Shown: piece by piece, positions 49,166-60,898 of the stretch | Layout of the letters: every line of letters begins with the position of its first letter | How positions within the stretch are numbered: the first letter of the stretch is position 1 | Assembly: GCA_024036415.1 (NCBI GenBank) | Contig: JAMWET010005052.1 | Coordinates: forward strand, 5,001 to 69,000 | From: Prochilodus magdalenae | Taxonomy: Eukaryota > Chordata > Actinopteri > Characiformes > Prochilodontidae | Reading direction: 5' to 3' | DNA length: 64,000 nucleotides | Program-made: the position numbers and the translations under genes | The notes under the pieces: model-generated | The model's database searches: none | Told to the model about the DNA's origin: nothing | Seen by the model: only the letters and a program-made list of their open reading frames with translations

Positions 49166-49293
49166 CCACCAATTTTGTCATGTCCAATACTGATACCCCT
49201 GATTATCTACGACCCTGATTATCTGCCAGCACATACACTGTTAATTGTACAGGACATTTGTGTATTTGTGTGTATGGACTTTGCCTAACCATT

Positions 49294-49584
49294 AGGGTTG
49301 CCACCTCTCAGAAATGAAAATAAAGGACGGGGGTGGGGGTGGAGTTCATGTGTGAGTGACAGATATTGGACATTTATCGAAATATGGAACACATTGCGTC
49401 CCGTATTTGTGCCGAATCCGGGGTTGTGGTGGGGAGTGGTGGCGGTGGATGAGGGGGGATGGAAAGAGAGAGTGATCATCCATGCGTCTGTGACAGATGT
49501 GTGTATCGGACATTTACGAAAAATACGGAACAAACTGCCAAATAAAGGACGTTTCCGTATTTTACGGTACGGCTGGCAACCCCA
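49294..49584. mobile_element. short TIR element (GGGTTGCCA ends)
   Basis: AGGGTTGCCACC at the left and GGCTGGCAACCCC at the right are inverted. TATTGGACATTTATCGAAAT and TATCGGACATTTACGAAAAA inside are a direct duplication. About 290 bp. Ends resemble hAT-type MITEs; target duplication not clear. Confidence 0.6.
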
Positions 49585-51405
49585 CCAACCATCTAAATAA
49601 TATCATGGTCAAACTGTGAAACTAACATTCTACTCCCCCAAAGAAGGAACAGCATAGCCCACTGCATGACTCAGTTACACACAAACCCAAACCAAGCTTT
49701 GAGCTGCACACATGCATTTGTTGATGGGCTGAAGGATACAGAACTCATGTGCACACAATCTGTAGCGTCTATATACCTGTGTGACATACCTGCACGCAGA
49801 GGAGAGTCGGATTCTGTCGGAGAGGTGGAATTCAGCACAACACCAGCAAAGACAACATCAGGAGAGAAAGGACCATGTTAACTTCAAGGTAGAGGAATAT
49901 TACAGGACTTCATTACAGGAGTTTGCACACTTGGTTGGTTTGAGACTCACAAAGGCTAAGCAAACTTTCTGGCATGAGATTATCGTTATGCATGCGGCCT
50001 AAAACGGGATCGGAGAAAATCTACAACACTCAATGAGACAGGGACGACATAGATGAGGTTAGAGCCCACATCTCAGTCTTTCAGGGATGAACACTCTGCT
50101 GTTGATGTTCCGCTGTTTCCCATTCCGGCTGTAAGACTGCCCTCTTATCTCTTTAGCTCTCATTCACGAGTAAAAGCCTGAGCAAGATCTACTCTACTCT
50201 GGTCTCTTGTTCGGTCACTCTGGCTTCTTCTCCTCCTCATTTCTTCTAACAGCATCTACTTCGGTCTCTTTGCAGCCTCTTCCATGTTGTCCGTTCTGGA
50301 ATTACGGAGCTAGCTCCTTCTCTTAGCTGCTAAAGACCTATAGTTCTTGGCGTCTAGTGTGATGTGGTGGAGCCTTAAGTTATATGGTACTATAGGGGGC
50401 TTTCCGGGTCCACTGTGACAATGACAGAAACACCATCATCCTTATTATCCATCAGTCAGTGCACCATTAAAATGAATGGAAAGCTGCTGTTTATAGTAAA
50501 ATCGCTACACAATGTTGCTGTAGGCATTTATATTATAGCTTAAGCTAAAGGATCATATCAGAATTTACAATATCTGACCCTGAAACTTACTGAGTATTGT
50601 ATTGGTGCCCTGCTAGTTGTGAGTGCTTCTAATTGAAGCTTGGAGCTGTGGAAACATATCCCTGCAGGTTGCTTTGAAAGGCTGAAAGCGAGTCTCAGTA
50701 CTGTGTGTGCCTTAAATGTGCTGCAAAGTTGAAATAAATAAATAAATAAATAAAGACACATTGGAAAATGGAACATCCCTACAAAGAGCATAGCGCTGGT
50801 AATGAAGTCCCCCTCACTGTAGGCCTCCTGCTGCTAAAACTGCTAATTACACTTCATATTTAGCTTCTGGAAACAGTTCATCAATAAACCGTATCCTCCC
50901 TAAATCCCATCTGACAGCGCTCTGTGTTGTTCTCCTGTCTCTCCATGCCATATTACTACTCTGTTTCAGTTGCCAGCTCAATATCGTCATCCTCGTCCTC
51001 CATGTAACCTGCAGAGTGCATTCATTTACAGTCCATTTCATACACTGTAATAAGTACGGTAGAATTCAGGCTGGTCAGCAGCTGGAATCAAATTTAATAT
51101 AGATTCATCTTTTCCTTCTGGAGCTCATTATGAGTGCAACCCTCAAAGCACACTCTACTGCGCTACACAGAATGACAAATACTGTATGACGGGTAATGCA
51201 CAGGAGGTGGGGGAACCAGACATGGGAGAGATGAGGTTGGGTGACTGAGGTTCCTATATTGCACCAGTTCAGGTGGATCTGTGTTGCATGTTTATGAGGT
51301 AAATGAGGCGAGGCAGGGCAGGAGCACTCATGCTGTGTTTAAATGCTCCTGCTGATGATGTAGTATATGTTGCAGCCTAACTCTACAGAACTCCATTGTG
51401 TCTTT

Positions 51406-51619
51406 CATTTACGGCATTTAGCTGACGCTCTGATCCAGAGCGACTTACAGGGTTAATCATATTACAGGTGGGCCAGCGTAGTGTTAGGAGTCTTGCCCAG
51501 GGACTCTTATGCGTGTAGCACAGCATAGTCACCCAGACCAGGATTCGAACCCCAGTCTCCCATACATAGTAGGGGCTTCCTGGAGGGTAGTGGTGTTATC
51601 TGCTGAGCTACACCAACCA
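51406..51619 (-). mobile_element. tRNA-derived SINE, full length, minus orientation
   Basis: The minus strand reads TTGGTGTAGCTCAGC at the head, box B GGGGTTCGAATCC (51541-51553, inverse) and tail GATCAGAGCGTCAGCTAAAT. The best-preserved box B of the family in this window. Confidence 0.88.
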
Positions 51620-52159
51620 ATAGGCCATTATATGGAAAAAGAAAAGAGTGAGTGAGTTGTAAGGTAAATAGAAATTCCATTTGTTCACACTTGTTTATAT
51701 TATTGTTTGTTCTATAAACATTAAGGCCATATCAAAACTAAGCATGTCAGCTGCAATTAATTATTACCTCCTATTATCCTGATGGCACATGGGTAATCAC
51801 CTAGCTGTGCGGTGGATCTTTTCAGTGTTAGTTAATATAAAACGAATGTAGTCCATTTTATTTTAGTTATTAATTAATGTAGCTATTATTATTAAAGCTA
51901 TTTTGAAGCATTGATTTACAATGTTGATTATACGTATGTCACTAATGATATTTAATAATCATGCAGTATTTATAAATGATAGAAGTTGCTATGTTTAATA
52001 TTTCCTTAATGATGACAAATCATATGGGTCATTAAATAATACAACATGTTATTTATAAGGAGAAATACTTATTCAGCATTTATATTTTACAGATCATTTA
52101 TATAATAGTATTATTAGTTATTATTATCATTATTATTAATTTAATCTGCTTGGCTATTG

Positions 52160-52650
52160 GAGTGATGCGATCTATGTTTTGAAGCTATGCCAACCATGGC
52201 GAGCGCACTTCAGAAAGTGAAGTCAGGTCAGGGTGGTGCTGGCCCAAGCAGTCCTGCTTAGAGCGCATATCACATTCGGGTCCATTGTGTCCATAAAGCG
52301 CCGTTTTGTAATGCTGGACAATACCTTTCTGATACAGGACACAGATGGCCTCTGCTTGCCCTCTGCAAGCGACGCACAAAGGGCCGTTTCAGCCTGAAGT
52401 GGTAAGACTAGACGGAGACGGGTAACCCAAGAGCAGTCTGAGGCCACCGGCCGAACCGCGGTGGCCCAGACGGTGCACATGTCACTTCTATGGCTGCTGA
52501 TTGATGGGAGACAGTGAAGTGTGTCAGCAGGAGTTTCCCGACAGCGAGCCGTCAACAGAACAATCGATACCCCACTGTGATGCAGGTGAGCGAGGAGTGA
52601 CGCGGTCAAACCAGGTAACGGTGGAAAAACACATGCAGGCACATGCAGAT
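52160..52650 (-). other. GC-rich block with open minus frame, unrecognised
   Basis: A 139-codon minus frame (52642-52223) and a relatively CpG-rich composition stand out in an AT-rich intron. The predicted peptide, rich in Ser/Thr/Arg, matches no domain I know, and there is no good splice site at its edges. Possibly part of a retroelement. Confidence 0.25.
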
Positions 52651-52914
52651 TGTTAAATGGAGACTGTGAGAGAACACTGTGGAAATGAATCAGCTGTGGG
52701 AATTTATTAGGAAGTAAACTGTTTAATGTATCATTATTATCATTATTAGTTCATCCATTCATTAGTTCAATCATTATTATTAAACAGATAAACTCAATAT
52801 CTGAATGGGAAATCCCATTGATTCTTCTTCAGACTGGTCAAGCCCTTAAGACGTAAGCAGAGTCATTCAAAACTGGTTATGATGTTAATTGTTGAGCAAC
52901 CATTGATATTTCAT

Positions 52915-52934
52915 TAACCCTAACCCTAACCCTA
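52915..52934. repeat. short telomere-like repeat
   Basis: Three consecutive TAACCC units. Too short to be a telomere remnant with confidence. Confidence 0.5.
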
Positions 52935-53255
52935 GATGGTAAAGAGTCATAAATATGAACGAATTCAACATCACACATGTAGCCTTCCTCTATCAGTAGT
53001 TTAGAATATATTTTAAGCCAAAAGTTTATAATATAACTATCGTAAAACTATATGGCAGACATCAGGCAATGCATAACTAACCATTTAATATAATAACTTA
53101 ATGTGAGGGAGATTTAAGAGGTGGACATCTGGTTCCTATCACCACCACTTCTGACTTAAGTAAGGTTCTCTAGCAGTCTCTCTGCATCTCAACTATTAAA
53201 TCATGGAGAATTTTTGAATTAAGATGAGATGAAGCAAACATGCAAAATAAATTCA

Positions 53256-53318
<63 letters not shown>

Positions 53319-53465
53319 ATATACACTGCTATATACATATTGTAATCAAACAGGCACTATTTGGGGCTATTTAAACTTTCAAACTTTGTGTAGGAAATGA
53401 TGCATTGCAATAAATGGTGGTACCTTGGTAAGTGAAAGGACCTTAAATCTAGCCGATACATATTT
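52933..53465. repeat. dispersed repeat, family C (copy 1)
   Basis: TAAATATGAAC, TTTTAAGCCAAAA, GAGGTGGACATCTGGTTCCT and CTCAACTATTAAATCATGG, and further on CACTATTTGGGGCTATT, occur in the same order at 55627-56495. Interrupted by a (TATC)n run at 53258-53320. Partial copies of the GAGGTGGAC part lie near 2273 and 19600. Confidence 0.75.
53258..53320. repeat. (TATC)n microsatellite
   Basis: About 15 ATCT units, clean. Confidence 0.97.
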
Positions 53466-53621
53466 TATATTTCCCATGTTGAGGTTGTTGTGAGCTTATT
53501 ATAAGATTATTCTTTTTTTTACTTGTTTTGAATAATTTTATCAAGTAAAATGATCTTACTTTAAAGACTATACTATAAAGTAACATGCAGCATAACCTGC
53601 CAATACAGCATGATCATATTA

Positions 53622-53707
<86 letters not shown>

Positions 53708-53708
53708 C
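53622..53708. repeat. (TA)n microsatellite
   Basis: TA run of about 85 bp with a single TATG interruption. Confidence 0.97.
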
Positions 53709-55069
53709 TGCTACCTTTAAGATCATTTCACTCGCCATGATGCTATTCTTGCAAAATGGACAACCAAAGGGCTTAAAGAGTCTATGTGGGTTTTGCTACA
53801 AGTAACTTAATAAGACACCTGATATCCAGCCAAGCAACCGAATCTAGGAAGCTAACTGCAGCATGAAAGAACACAACTCGGCAGGTGTCCGACACAACCA
53901 TGTCCAGCTGGAAGCATGCTTGTTGTATTACTGCCTGACGTTGCTGTCATGTAGAAGCTGAAGCTGTTGGATGCATGATGCTGACATGGAAATGACTCTC
54001 CAAGTTCAGCGGTGTTATGTCTGCTTGATCTCACTAGACGGGAAAGGTGGCATGTACTTATAATGTAAGAAATATAATCCTGTTTAATCTCACCACATCG
54101 TACTATGCCTATACGAAGCCAGCTTCTGAACGATGCATGCTTTGCCAATACCGTCAGCTCCGTTTCCACCTTTAGTCACAATTTGCAGTGATGAACCAAT
54201 AACGACGCAGACATCATTATCAAGCTATCTATTTTGGTGTTATAAATATATTTGGTGCTCCCTTTTGGAGAACGGTTAGCCTGCTAAACATGAGCGAGTG
54301 AGTGAGTGAGGGAACAAGTGAATGGGAGATGGAATGAGTGAGCTACCAGCCAGCTCCATGAGGTCCTTCATACCCATCGAAAACCTAATCTATGGACATG
54401 GTTCAGTCGCTAACGGTTTTTAGACACCTACTCCTTTAGCATTTCTAAAGCAGGAGTGTTTGTAACAGCCTCTACTCCTCTGTGAAGGCTTTAGACTAAA
54501 TGTTGGAACATTGCTAAAGGGATTTGTTTGCATTCAGCATTCACAAGAGCCTTAGCGAGGTCAGGTACTGATGCCGGCTAATCAGTTCTGGAATTCCAAC
54601 TCATTCCAAAGGTATCCAACACCTCCAGAGAACACATTTCCATGTGCTAACAACGCTTAACAAACTTCTTATGGAAATTATTTTAAAATTAGACCAGATG
54701 TCTATTATACCTTGTAATACCTTGAGGCTCCACTAGCACATGCTGCTATATCCGATACGCTAAGCTTCCAGTTTACTCCAAAACTACTGCCACTTCTGAT
54801 TGTTTTCCTAAAGTTCAGAGACGAACCAAATGTACCCAGCTCCCCCTCTAGTAATGTAGTTGATCGGTTAAGAAACACAGTGTGCAAAGTTTTTGGGCTA
54901 ACTAATAAAAAGAAGGACGCCTGAAAGACGGAAGACAGTCTGAACATCCCCTAATGATTAAAGTCAACTCATCAGCTCCTATTACTCCTTCCATTATCTA
55001 CAGTCCAATACCTCCAGCGCTAAAACTAAAGAAGCAGACTTCAAAGAAAGATCATGTCGTGGGTCATTA

Positions 55070-55465
<396 letters not shown>

Positions 55466-55626
55466 TCATATGCTGCCGTCATATGGTTGGTCAAGGGTGA
55501 TTAGTACCAGCTAAAATCTTTATAAAAACTTAATAACTTTTAATAATTTTACAGTGACCTGGCTTTAACTACCCTGAATCTTCATTGTTTACCTCCATGG
55601 ATTCTGTCTGGCATTATATATTATAT

Positions 55627-56080
55627 GATGGTAGTAAACCAGCCATAAATATGAACAGAATCCAATTTTTTGGGGGCCTGTTTACCTTACAACATCCTGC
55701 ATGTGGCCTTCCTCCATCAGTAGATTTAAATAAATGGATTAAAATACATTTTAAGCCAAAACTTTTTTACGTTTTCACGATTATATAACTATCATACAAC
55801 AGTATGCTTTATTAGGCAATGTAAATTTCACGTTTCACAACTATTTAATGTAATAACTTCACGTGAGGGAGATTCTAGAGGTGGACATCTGGGTTCTATC
55901 ACCACCATTGTAAACTAATTTGAAGTAAGTTTCTCTAGCAGTTTCTCAGCATCTCAACTATTAAATCATGGAGAATTTATATTATCTATTTAAGATGCGA
56001 TGAAGCAAACATTCAAAATTTATAGCTAAAGCCTCAATGGAACACACCTATATCCATTATTCCTGATTTGGGGTATATTA

Positions 56081-56135
<55 letters not shown>

Positions 56136-56495
56136 TCACTGTCCAATGAAAAACATGTATCTCCATTTTTGTCCATTTTGACTTTTATGCATCATTTGAA
56201 AAGAGCCGCTGCCGTTTACACTTCGTGTGATTTGCATGATGAACAGACCAGCTGAAATGGCCCAGAAGTGCTCGGAAGGACGTCTGGTTCCATTGACTTA
56301 CATTAAAATTGCATGACGTTTTTGGCATCTCCTATAAAGTTGCCATTTTGGAGATACTTGTTTTTCTTTGGACAGCGACGATATATATATATATCATACA
56401 GACACTATTTGGGACTGTGAATGAAACTGAAGAATTGCAAAAACTGGTCTCTTGGGAAGTGAAATAAACTTACATCTAGTTCATCAAAATCTAGT
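55627..56495. repeat. dispersed repeat, family C (copy 2), split by a MITE
   Basis: Paralogous to 52933-53465. The alignment breaks at a TA run (56085-56130) and the family A MITE (56131-56385), then resumes at CACTATTTGGGACTG. So the MITE inserted after this repeat was in place. Confidence 0.75.
56131..56385 (+). mobile_element. MITE family A, full-length copy within a TA microsatellite
   Basis: TATCGTCACTGTCCAATGAA at the left and CTTTGGACAGCGACGATATA at the right, flanked by TA repeat on both sides. The interior has GACGTCTGGTTCCATTGACT. Fits a TA target. Confidence 0.92.
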
Positions 56496-57064
56496 TTACC
56501 AGTGATGTACTAATGTGGTACTGATGTCCCAAGCCTTCTGCTTCAGGTGCCAGCCACTAAGAAAAGACTTCAGGTATAAAACTGGCGTCCTAAATTAGGC
56601 AGTTTGTGTGCTGTGGAAAGGAATATCCCTGGAATGTGTTTTCTCCTGTGCTAATAATAAATGGGGATATTTGAAATCTGTCTGACTATATTTATTGGAC
56701 TATTGTTATTTATATTTACTATACGCTGTTTATTTGTAATTTTCTTCACCTCCACAGCCAGGCATAAATTACTGATGATCTTTCTGAGCCGTGCTGTTGG
56801 GATTGGCATAGCCTCGAACAATGTGAGTATTTACCAGCAGATGAACACGGTAATATCTCTCCTGGCCCTAGTAGAATGTTTTGATGGGATATCTTTCCAG
56901 TTCATTCATTAACACTAACGTCTTCTCTCCATCGCCAAACTTGCTTGGAACGTTAATTCCAGAGGCTCTCGGTTATATGCAGGGAAATCTTTTTACGTAG
57001 CAGTCCTCAGTGGGTAATGCAGTTACAATTGACATAGTTAGACATCCTACAATATTACAAAAGT

Positions 57065-57962
57065 GTTTTGATATTACTTCCAGATCTTTCACCAGGCTTT
57101 TAGAGTCATTCGGCTTTTAGAGTCATTCGGCAGGGTTTTACAGCATTTCGCCTGGCTTTTAGAGTCGTCTGGCTTTTAGAGTCATTCGGCAGGGTTTACA
57201 ATGTTTTACCAGTCTTTTAGAGTCATTCTGCTTTTAGAGTCATTCAGCAGGGTTTCATAGCATTTCGCCTGGCTTTTAGAGTCATTCTGCTTTTAGAGTC
57301 ATTCAGCAGGGTTTCATAGCATTTCGCCTGGCTTTTAGAGTCATTTGGCTTTTAGAGTCATTCGGCAGGGTTTCACAGCGTTTCGCCTGGCTTTTAGAGT
57401 CATTTGGCTTTTAGAGTCATTCTGCTTTTAGAGTCATTCAGCAGGGTTTCATAGCATTTCGCCTGGCTTTTAGAGTCATTTGGCTTTTAGAGTCATTCGG
57501 CAGGGTTTCACAGCATTTCGCCTGGCTTTTAGAGTCATTCGGCAGGGTTTCACAGCGTTTCGCCTGGCTTTTAGAGTCATTTGGCTTTTAGAGTCATTCG
57601 GCAGGGTTTCACAGCGTTTCGCCTGGCTTTTAGAGTCATTTGGCTTTTAGAGTCATTCGGCAGGGTTTCATAGCATTTCGCCTGGCTTTTAGAGTCATTT
57701 GGCTTTTAGAGTCATTCGGCAGGGTTTCACAGCATTTCGCCTGGCTTTTAGAGTCATTCGGCAGGGTTTCACAGCGTTTCGCCTGGCTTTTAGAGTTATT
57801 TGGTTTTTAGAGTAATTCGGCAGGGTTTCACAATGTTTCACCAGTCTTTTAGAGTCATTCGTCTTTTAGAGTCATCCGGCAGGGTTTCACAGCATTTCGC
57901 CTGGCTTTTTAGAGTCATTCGGCCTTTAGAGTCATTCAGAGGGTTTTACACTGTTTCACCAG
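57065..57962. repeat. 59/42-bp minisatellite next to a dscam 5' splice site
   Basis: Units built from CTTTTAGAGTCATTCGG, CAGGGTTTCACAGC and ATTTCGCCTGG. Most copies are about 59 bp with two AGAGTCATT words; some are 42 bp with one. About 15-16 units. The array stops some 25 bp from the dscam donor at 57989. Confidence 0.93.
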
Positions 57963-57989
57963 GCTTTGACTGTAATTCTTTGTCTGTAC

Positions 57990-58187
57990 CTGTGTCCTGA
58001 GAGGGACTGACACTGTAGCTGTCGCTTTCCTTGTCCACGGAGCCGGTGGCACGGGGTGTGGGCAGCCTCCAGTCCGTGGTGAGAGTGTGGGAGGACATAG
58101 GTGGGTGCGGCCTGTTCAGGGTCCACTGACTGGCATAGCGGCTGCGTGTGGCAGGACCTGCTTTGGCCATACGACGAGCGGTGGGGT
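57990..58187 (-). CDS. dscam: dscam coding exon, third from last
   Basis: 198 nt (66 codons, phase 1 at both ends), acceptor GTGTCCCGTAG, donor CAG|GTACAG. With the split Asn codon it reads [20 protein letters not shown], then [20 protein letters not shown] and [20 protein letters not shown], ending SPSQDT. Matches the DSCAM cytoplasmic tail closely. The basic [13 protein letters not shown] part could act in membrane or nuclear targeting, but this is inference. Exon symmetry would allow skipping without a frame break. Confidence 0.98.
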
Positions 58188-58431
58188 CTACGGGACACAG
58201 AGAAGAAGTCAAGACGGAGAAAAGGCTGGAGAAAATATGAATATTGTGATACTGCTGCTACTGAGTGGTAACTGCTAGTGCCATGTAATAAAAACTGAAT
58301 CAAAATCAGATTTTTTTATCAGGTTCTTACTGGGCTTTTATGGTGCTGGGCTGGGCTTTTACCGCAGTTCAGTGGGCATTAATAGTATTTCACTGGGCTT
58401 TTTAACTGTTTTGCCAGATTTATTAACTATC

Positions 58432-58439
<8 letters not shown>

Positions 58440-58499
<60 letters not shown>

Positions 58500-58500
58500 T
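58440..58500. repeat. (TA)n microsatellite
   Basis: TA run of about 55 bp followed by TTTA repeats, just outside the palindrome. Confidence 0.95.
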
Positions 58501-58525
58501 TATTTATTATTTTTTTAATCAAATT

Positions 58526-58592
58526 GTTTATGTCATACAACACTAATTAAACACCATTAATGGCCATTAAAAAAAAAAAAAAATATATATAA

Positions 58593-58685
<93 letters not shown>

Positions 58686-58742
58686 ATTTTTTTTTTTTTA
58701 ATGGGCATTAATGGTGTTTAATTAGTGTTGTATGACATAAAC
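58526..58742. repeat. large near-perfect palindrome with TA core
   Basis: GTTTATGTCATACAACACTA continues through TTAAACACCATTAATGGCCA to an A run ending about 58582. It is mirrored at about 58686-58742, with a single clear difference (GGCC against GGGC). The roughly 100-bp centre is mostly TA. This can form a cruciform in DNA or a long hairpin in the intron RNA. Confidence 0.9.
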
Positions 58743-59584
58743 AACTGCACTACTATCATCCTAATACGACAAAGTTAATCCCTCTAATCAAGCTAAACAG
58801 ATTAGAGTCTGTCCTAATGCAAAACAATGAACTTTTCATTAATGTTATTTTTAGTAATACACTATGTAATGCCTCAGTATAATTGCCACCATGCGCAACA
58901 GACTTATTTAACTGGAGTAAGTGGATAGATGCAGCATCATCAAGCCTCCACTACCCAGCAGTACAGAAGCAGCCTGTGTAATTGCATTAGCCGACCGTGA
59001 GATTTATTTAATCAACACCAATGAATCTACGAGAATCAGCAGCGTCTGCAGTCTGTATGTGTCAGGCAGACGGAGCTACCTCCCTACATCTAATCAGTTC
59101 AGCTTCACTGAACACCAGCTTCCCCTATGAGCCGCTTCAGCAATAACGTCAGCTGCACGGCAGGAATCCCCGTAGTGCGTAAACATAAACCGCACATGCC
59201 CGACACTGGGATACGAGATATTTTACTGAGTGGGTAACTGAACCCCTATGTACTCTTAAGTTCCACTTCAGGCTGAAAGGTAGTATGTGTCCGTGTTATA
59301 TTAGAGCACCGAGCAGCAAGAGGTGAGCAAACGAGTCCATCTAGATTCAGGTTTCACAACCTATCAACCTGAACACCACATTGCGTAATTCCACAGCAGG
59401 AATTACCTCGAACTGTGGAGGACTTAAAGAGGATTGCACAAAGTTTAATGTACCACATTAACATTGTCTCGAAGCTATCCATCGGTGCAGCCCATACAGG
59501 AAAACGAAACTCCAACAACGGCCTGTTAAAATTCATCCTGGGTGAGATACTACACCCCACTGTTCATTCTGCCTAACCATTTCT

Positions 59585-59700
59585 CTCTACTTTTAGCCAC
59601 ACCCATACATAAACCAGCTGCTTAGTCCCGCCCTTTCATCCTACAACTGCTTAGCCACGCCCCTTGCATCAGTTTAAACCCACCCATTCCCAATGAAGTC
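59585..59700 (-). repeat. 29-bp minisatellite units, inverted, about 4 copies
   Basis: CTGCTTAGTCCCGCCCTTTC and TACAACTGCTTAGCCACGCC are the inverse of the GGCTAAACTGCTGTAGG unit found in pcp4 introns. Strongly diverged. Confidence 0.6.
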
Positions 59701-60063
59701 ATGTGGAGTGTTGTTCCTGCAGGCAGCCTGTATCAGAGTTGCTGGAGTGGCGCTCTGGGTAAATGATTAAACGCTGTACTGTTCCTGTCTTTCATAAAGC
59801 ACATGGAACATTACAGATTCCAAAGCATCCACCGATCCGAAAGGAAGGTCTGTTATTAATTTTCTTTCAAGGCCCTGATAATTTTAGTCTCACCTTAACA
59901 TTTTATTAAACTAATGAAACCCTGGACTGCTTTATTAACACCAGCCAGACCTCATTTCACTTGTGAAGGGGTCACCTAAGGGTCATTTAAAAAGCTGACT
60001 GCATATCAGTCCTAAATGCACAGTTAGAGATGAAGAAATATAAAGTGAAATGTTTTTGCTACA

Positions 60064-60297
60064 TAATAACATGCAAATGTAATAAATGCAATAATAATAT
60101 TATTATTTTAATAATAATAACAATAATAATAACAACATCAATAATAATAATAATAATAATAAAATAACACAATTAATAATAATAATGATAATAATAATAA
60201 TAATAACAAGAATGAATAATAATAGCAATAATAATAATAAGAACAATAATAATAATAATAATAATAACAACGCCATTATTATTAATAATAATAACGC

Positions 60298-60355
<58 letters not shown>

Positions 60356-60393
60356 AATAATAATAATAACAAGAATGAATAATAATAGCAATA

Positions 60394-60426
<33 letters not shown>

Positions 60427-60453
60427 ATAATAATAAAAAAAATAATAATAACG

Positions 60454-60487
<34 letters not shown>

Positions 60488-60516
60488 TAATAATAACAAG
60501 AATTAATAATAATAGC

Positions 60517-60554
<38 letters not shown>

Positions 60555-60582
60555 TAATACTAATAATAATAATAATGATAGC

Positions 60583-60625
<43 letters not shown>

Positions 60626-60626
60626 C

Positions 60627-60712
<86 letters not shown>

Positions 60713-60716
60713 TATC
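60064..60716. repeat. (AAT)n array with an internal inverted block
   Basis: About 650 bp of AAT, interrupted by a TTA block at about 60296-60351 that can pair with its neighbours. A longer word (AACAAGAATGAATAATAATA) recurs near 60205 and 60368, with a variant at 60494, so part of the array grew by larger duplications. It ends about 30 bp from the dscam donor at 60748. Confidence 0.95.
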
Positions 60717-60748
60717 TATATCTATATCTAGATGTACATAAAGCTTAC

Positions 60749-60898
60749 TTGTACCAGGTCGAGCATCGGAGACGTCTACCAGTGGACCAGTTGCTTGGGA
60801 CAGAGACTGGTAGTGGACAGTATGTGTAACCGTTGAGGACTTCTGCTTAGATGTTTCCCCGAAATCATTATCCGTCAGCAGCACTGTGGATCGGTCAT
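60749..60898 (-). CDS. dscam: dscam coding exon, fourth from last
   Basis: 150 nt (50 codons, phase 1 at both ends), acceptor TCTCTGCCACAG, donor ACAA|GTAAGC. Reads [20 protein letters not shown], then [20 protein letters not shown] and [10 protein letters not shown], with the last base starting the Asn codon completed at 58187. Closely matches the mammalian DSCAM tail. The donor choice at ACAA rather than the GTACAA four bases earlier is fixed by the reading frame into NPTARR. Cytoplasmic and predicted disordered. Confidence 0.98.

Larger units (their letters stand above)
58188..60748 (-). other. dscam intron (2.6 kb)
   Basis: From GTAAGC at 60748 to CCCGTAG at 58188. Holds the AAT array, inverted minisatellite units and the TA-rich palindrome. 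The middle (58.8-60.0 kb) is unremarkable unique sequence. Confidence 0.9.

Noticed and set aside
52915..52934. Interstitial telomere from TAACCC units
   Set aside because: Only three units; this short a run can arise by chance or slippage.
56661..56912. Hydrophobic 83-codon frame resembling a membrane protein
   Set aside because: It lies inside a dscam intron on the opposite strand, has no homologue that I recognise, and AT-rich DNA often yields hydrophobic frames.
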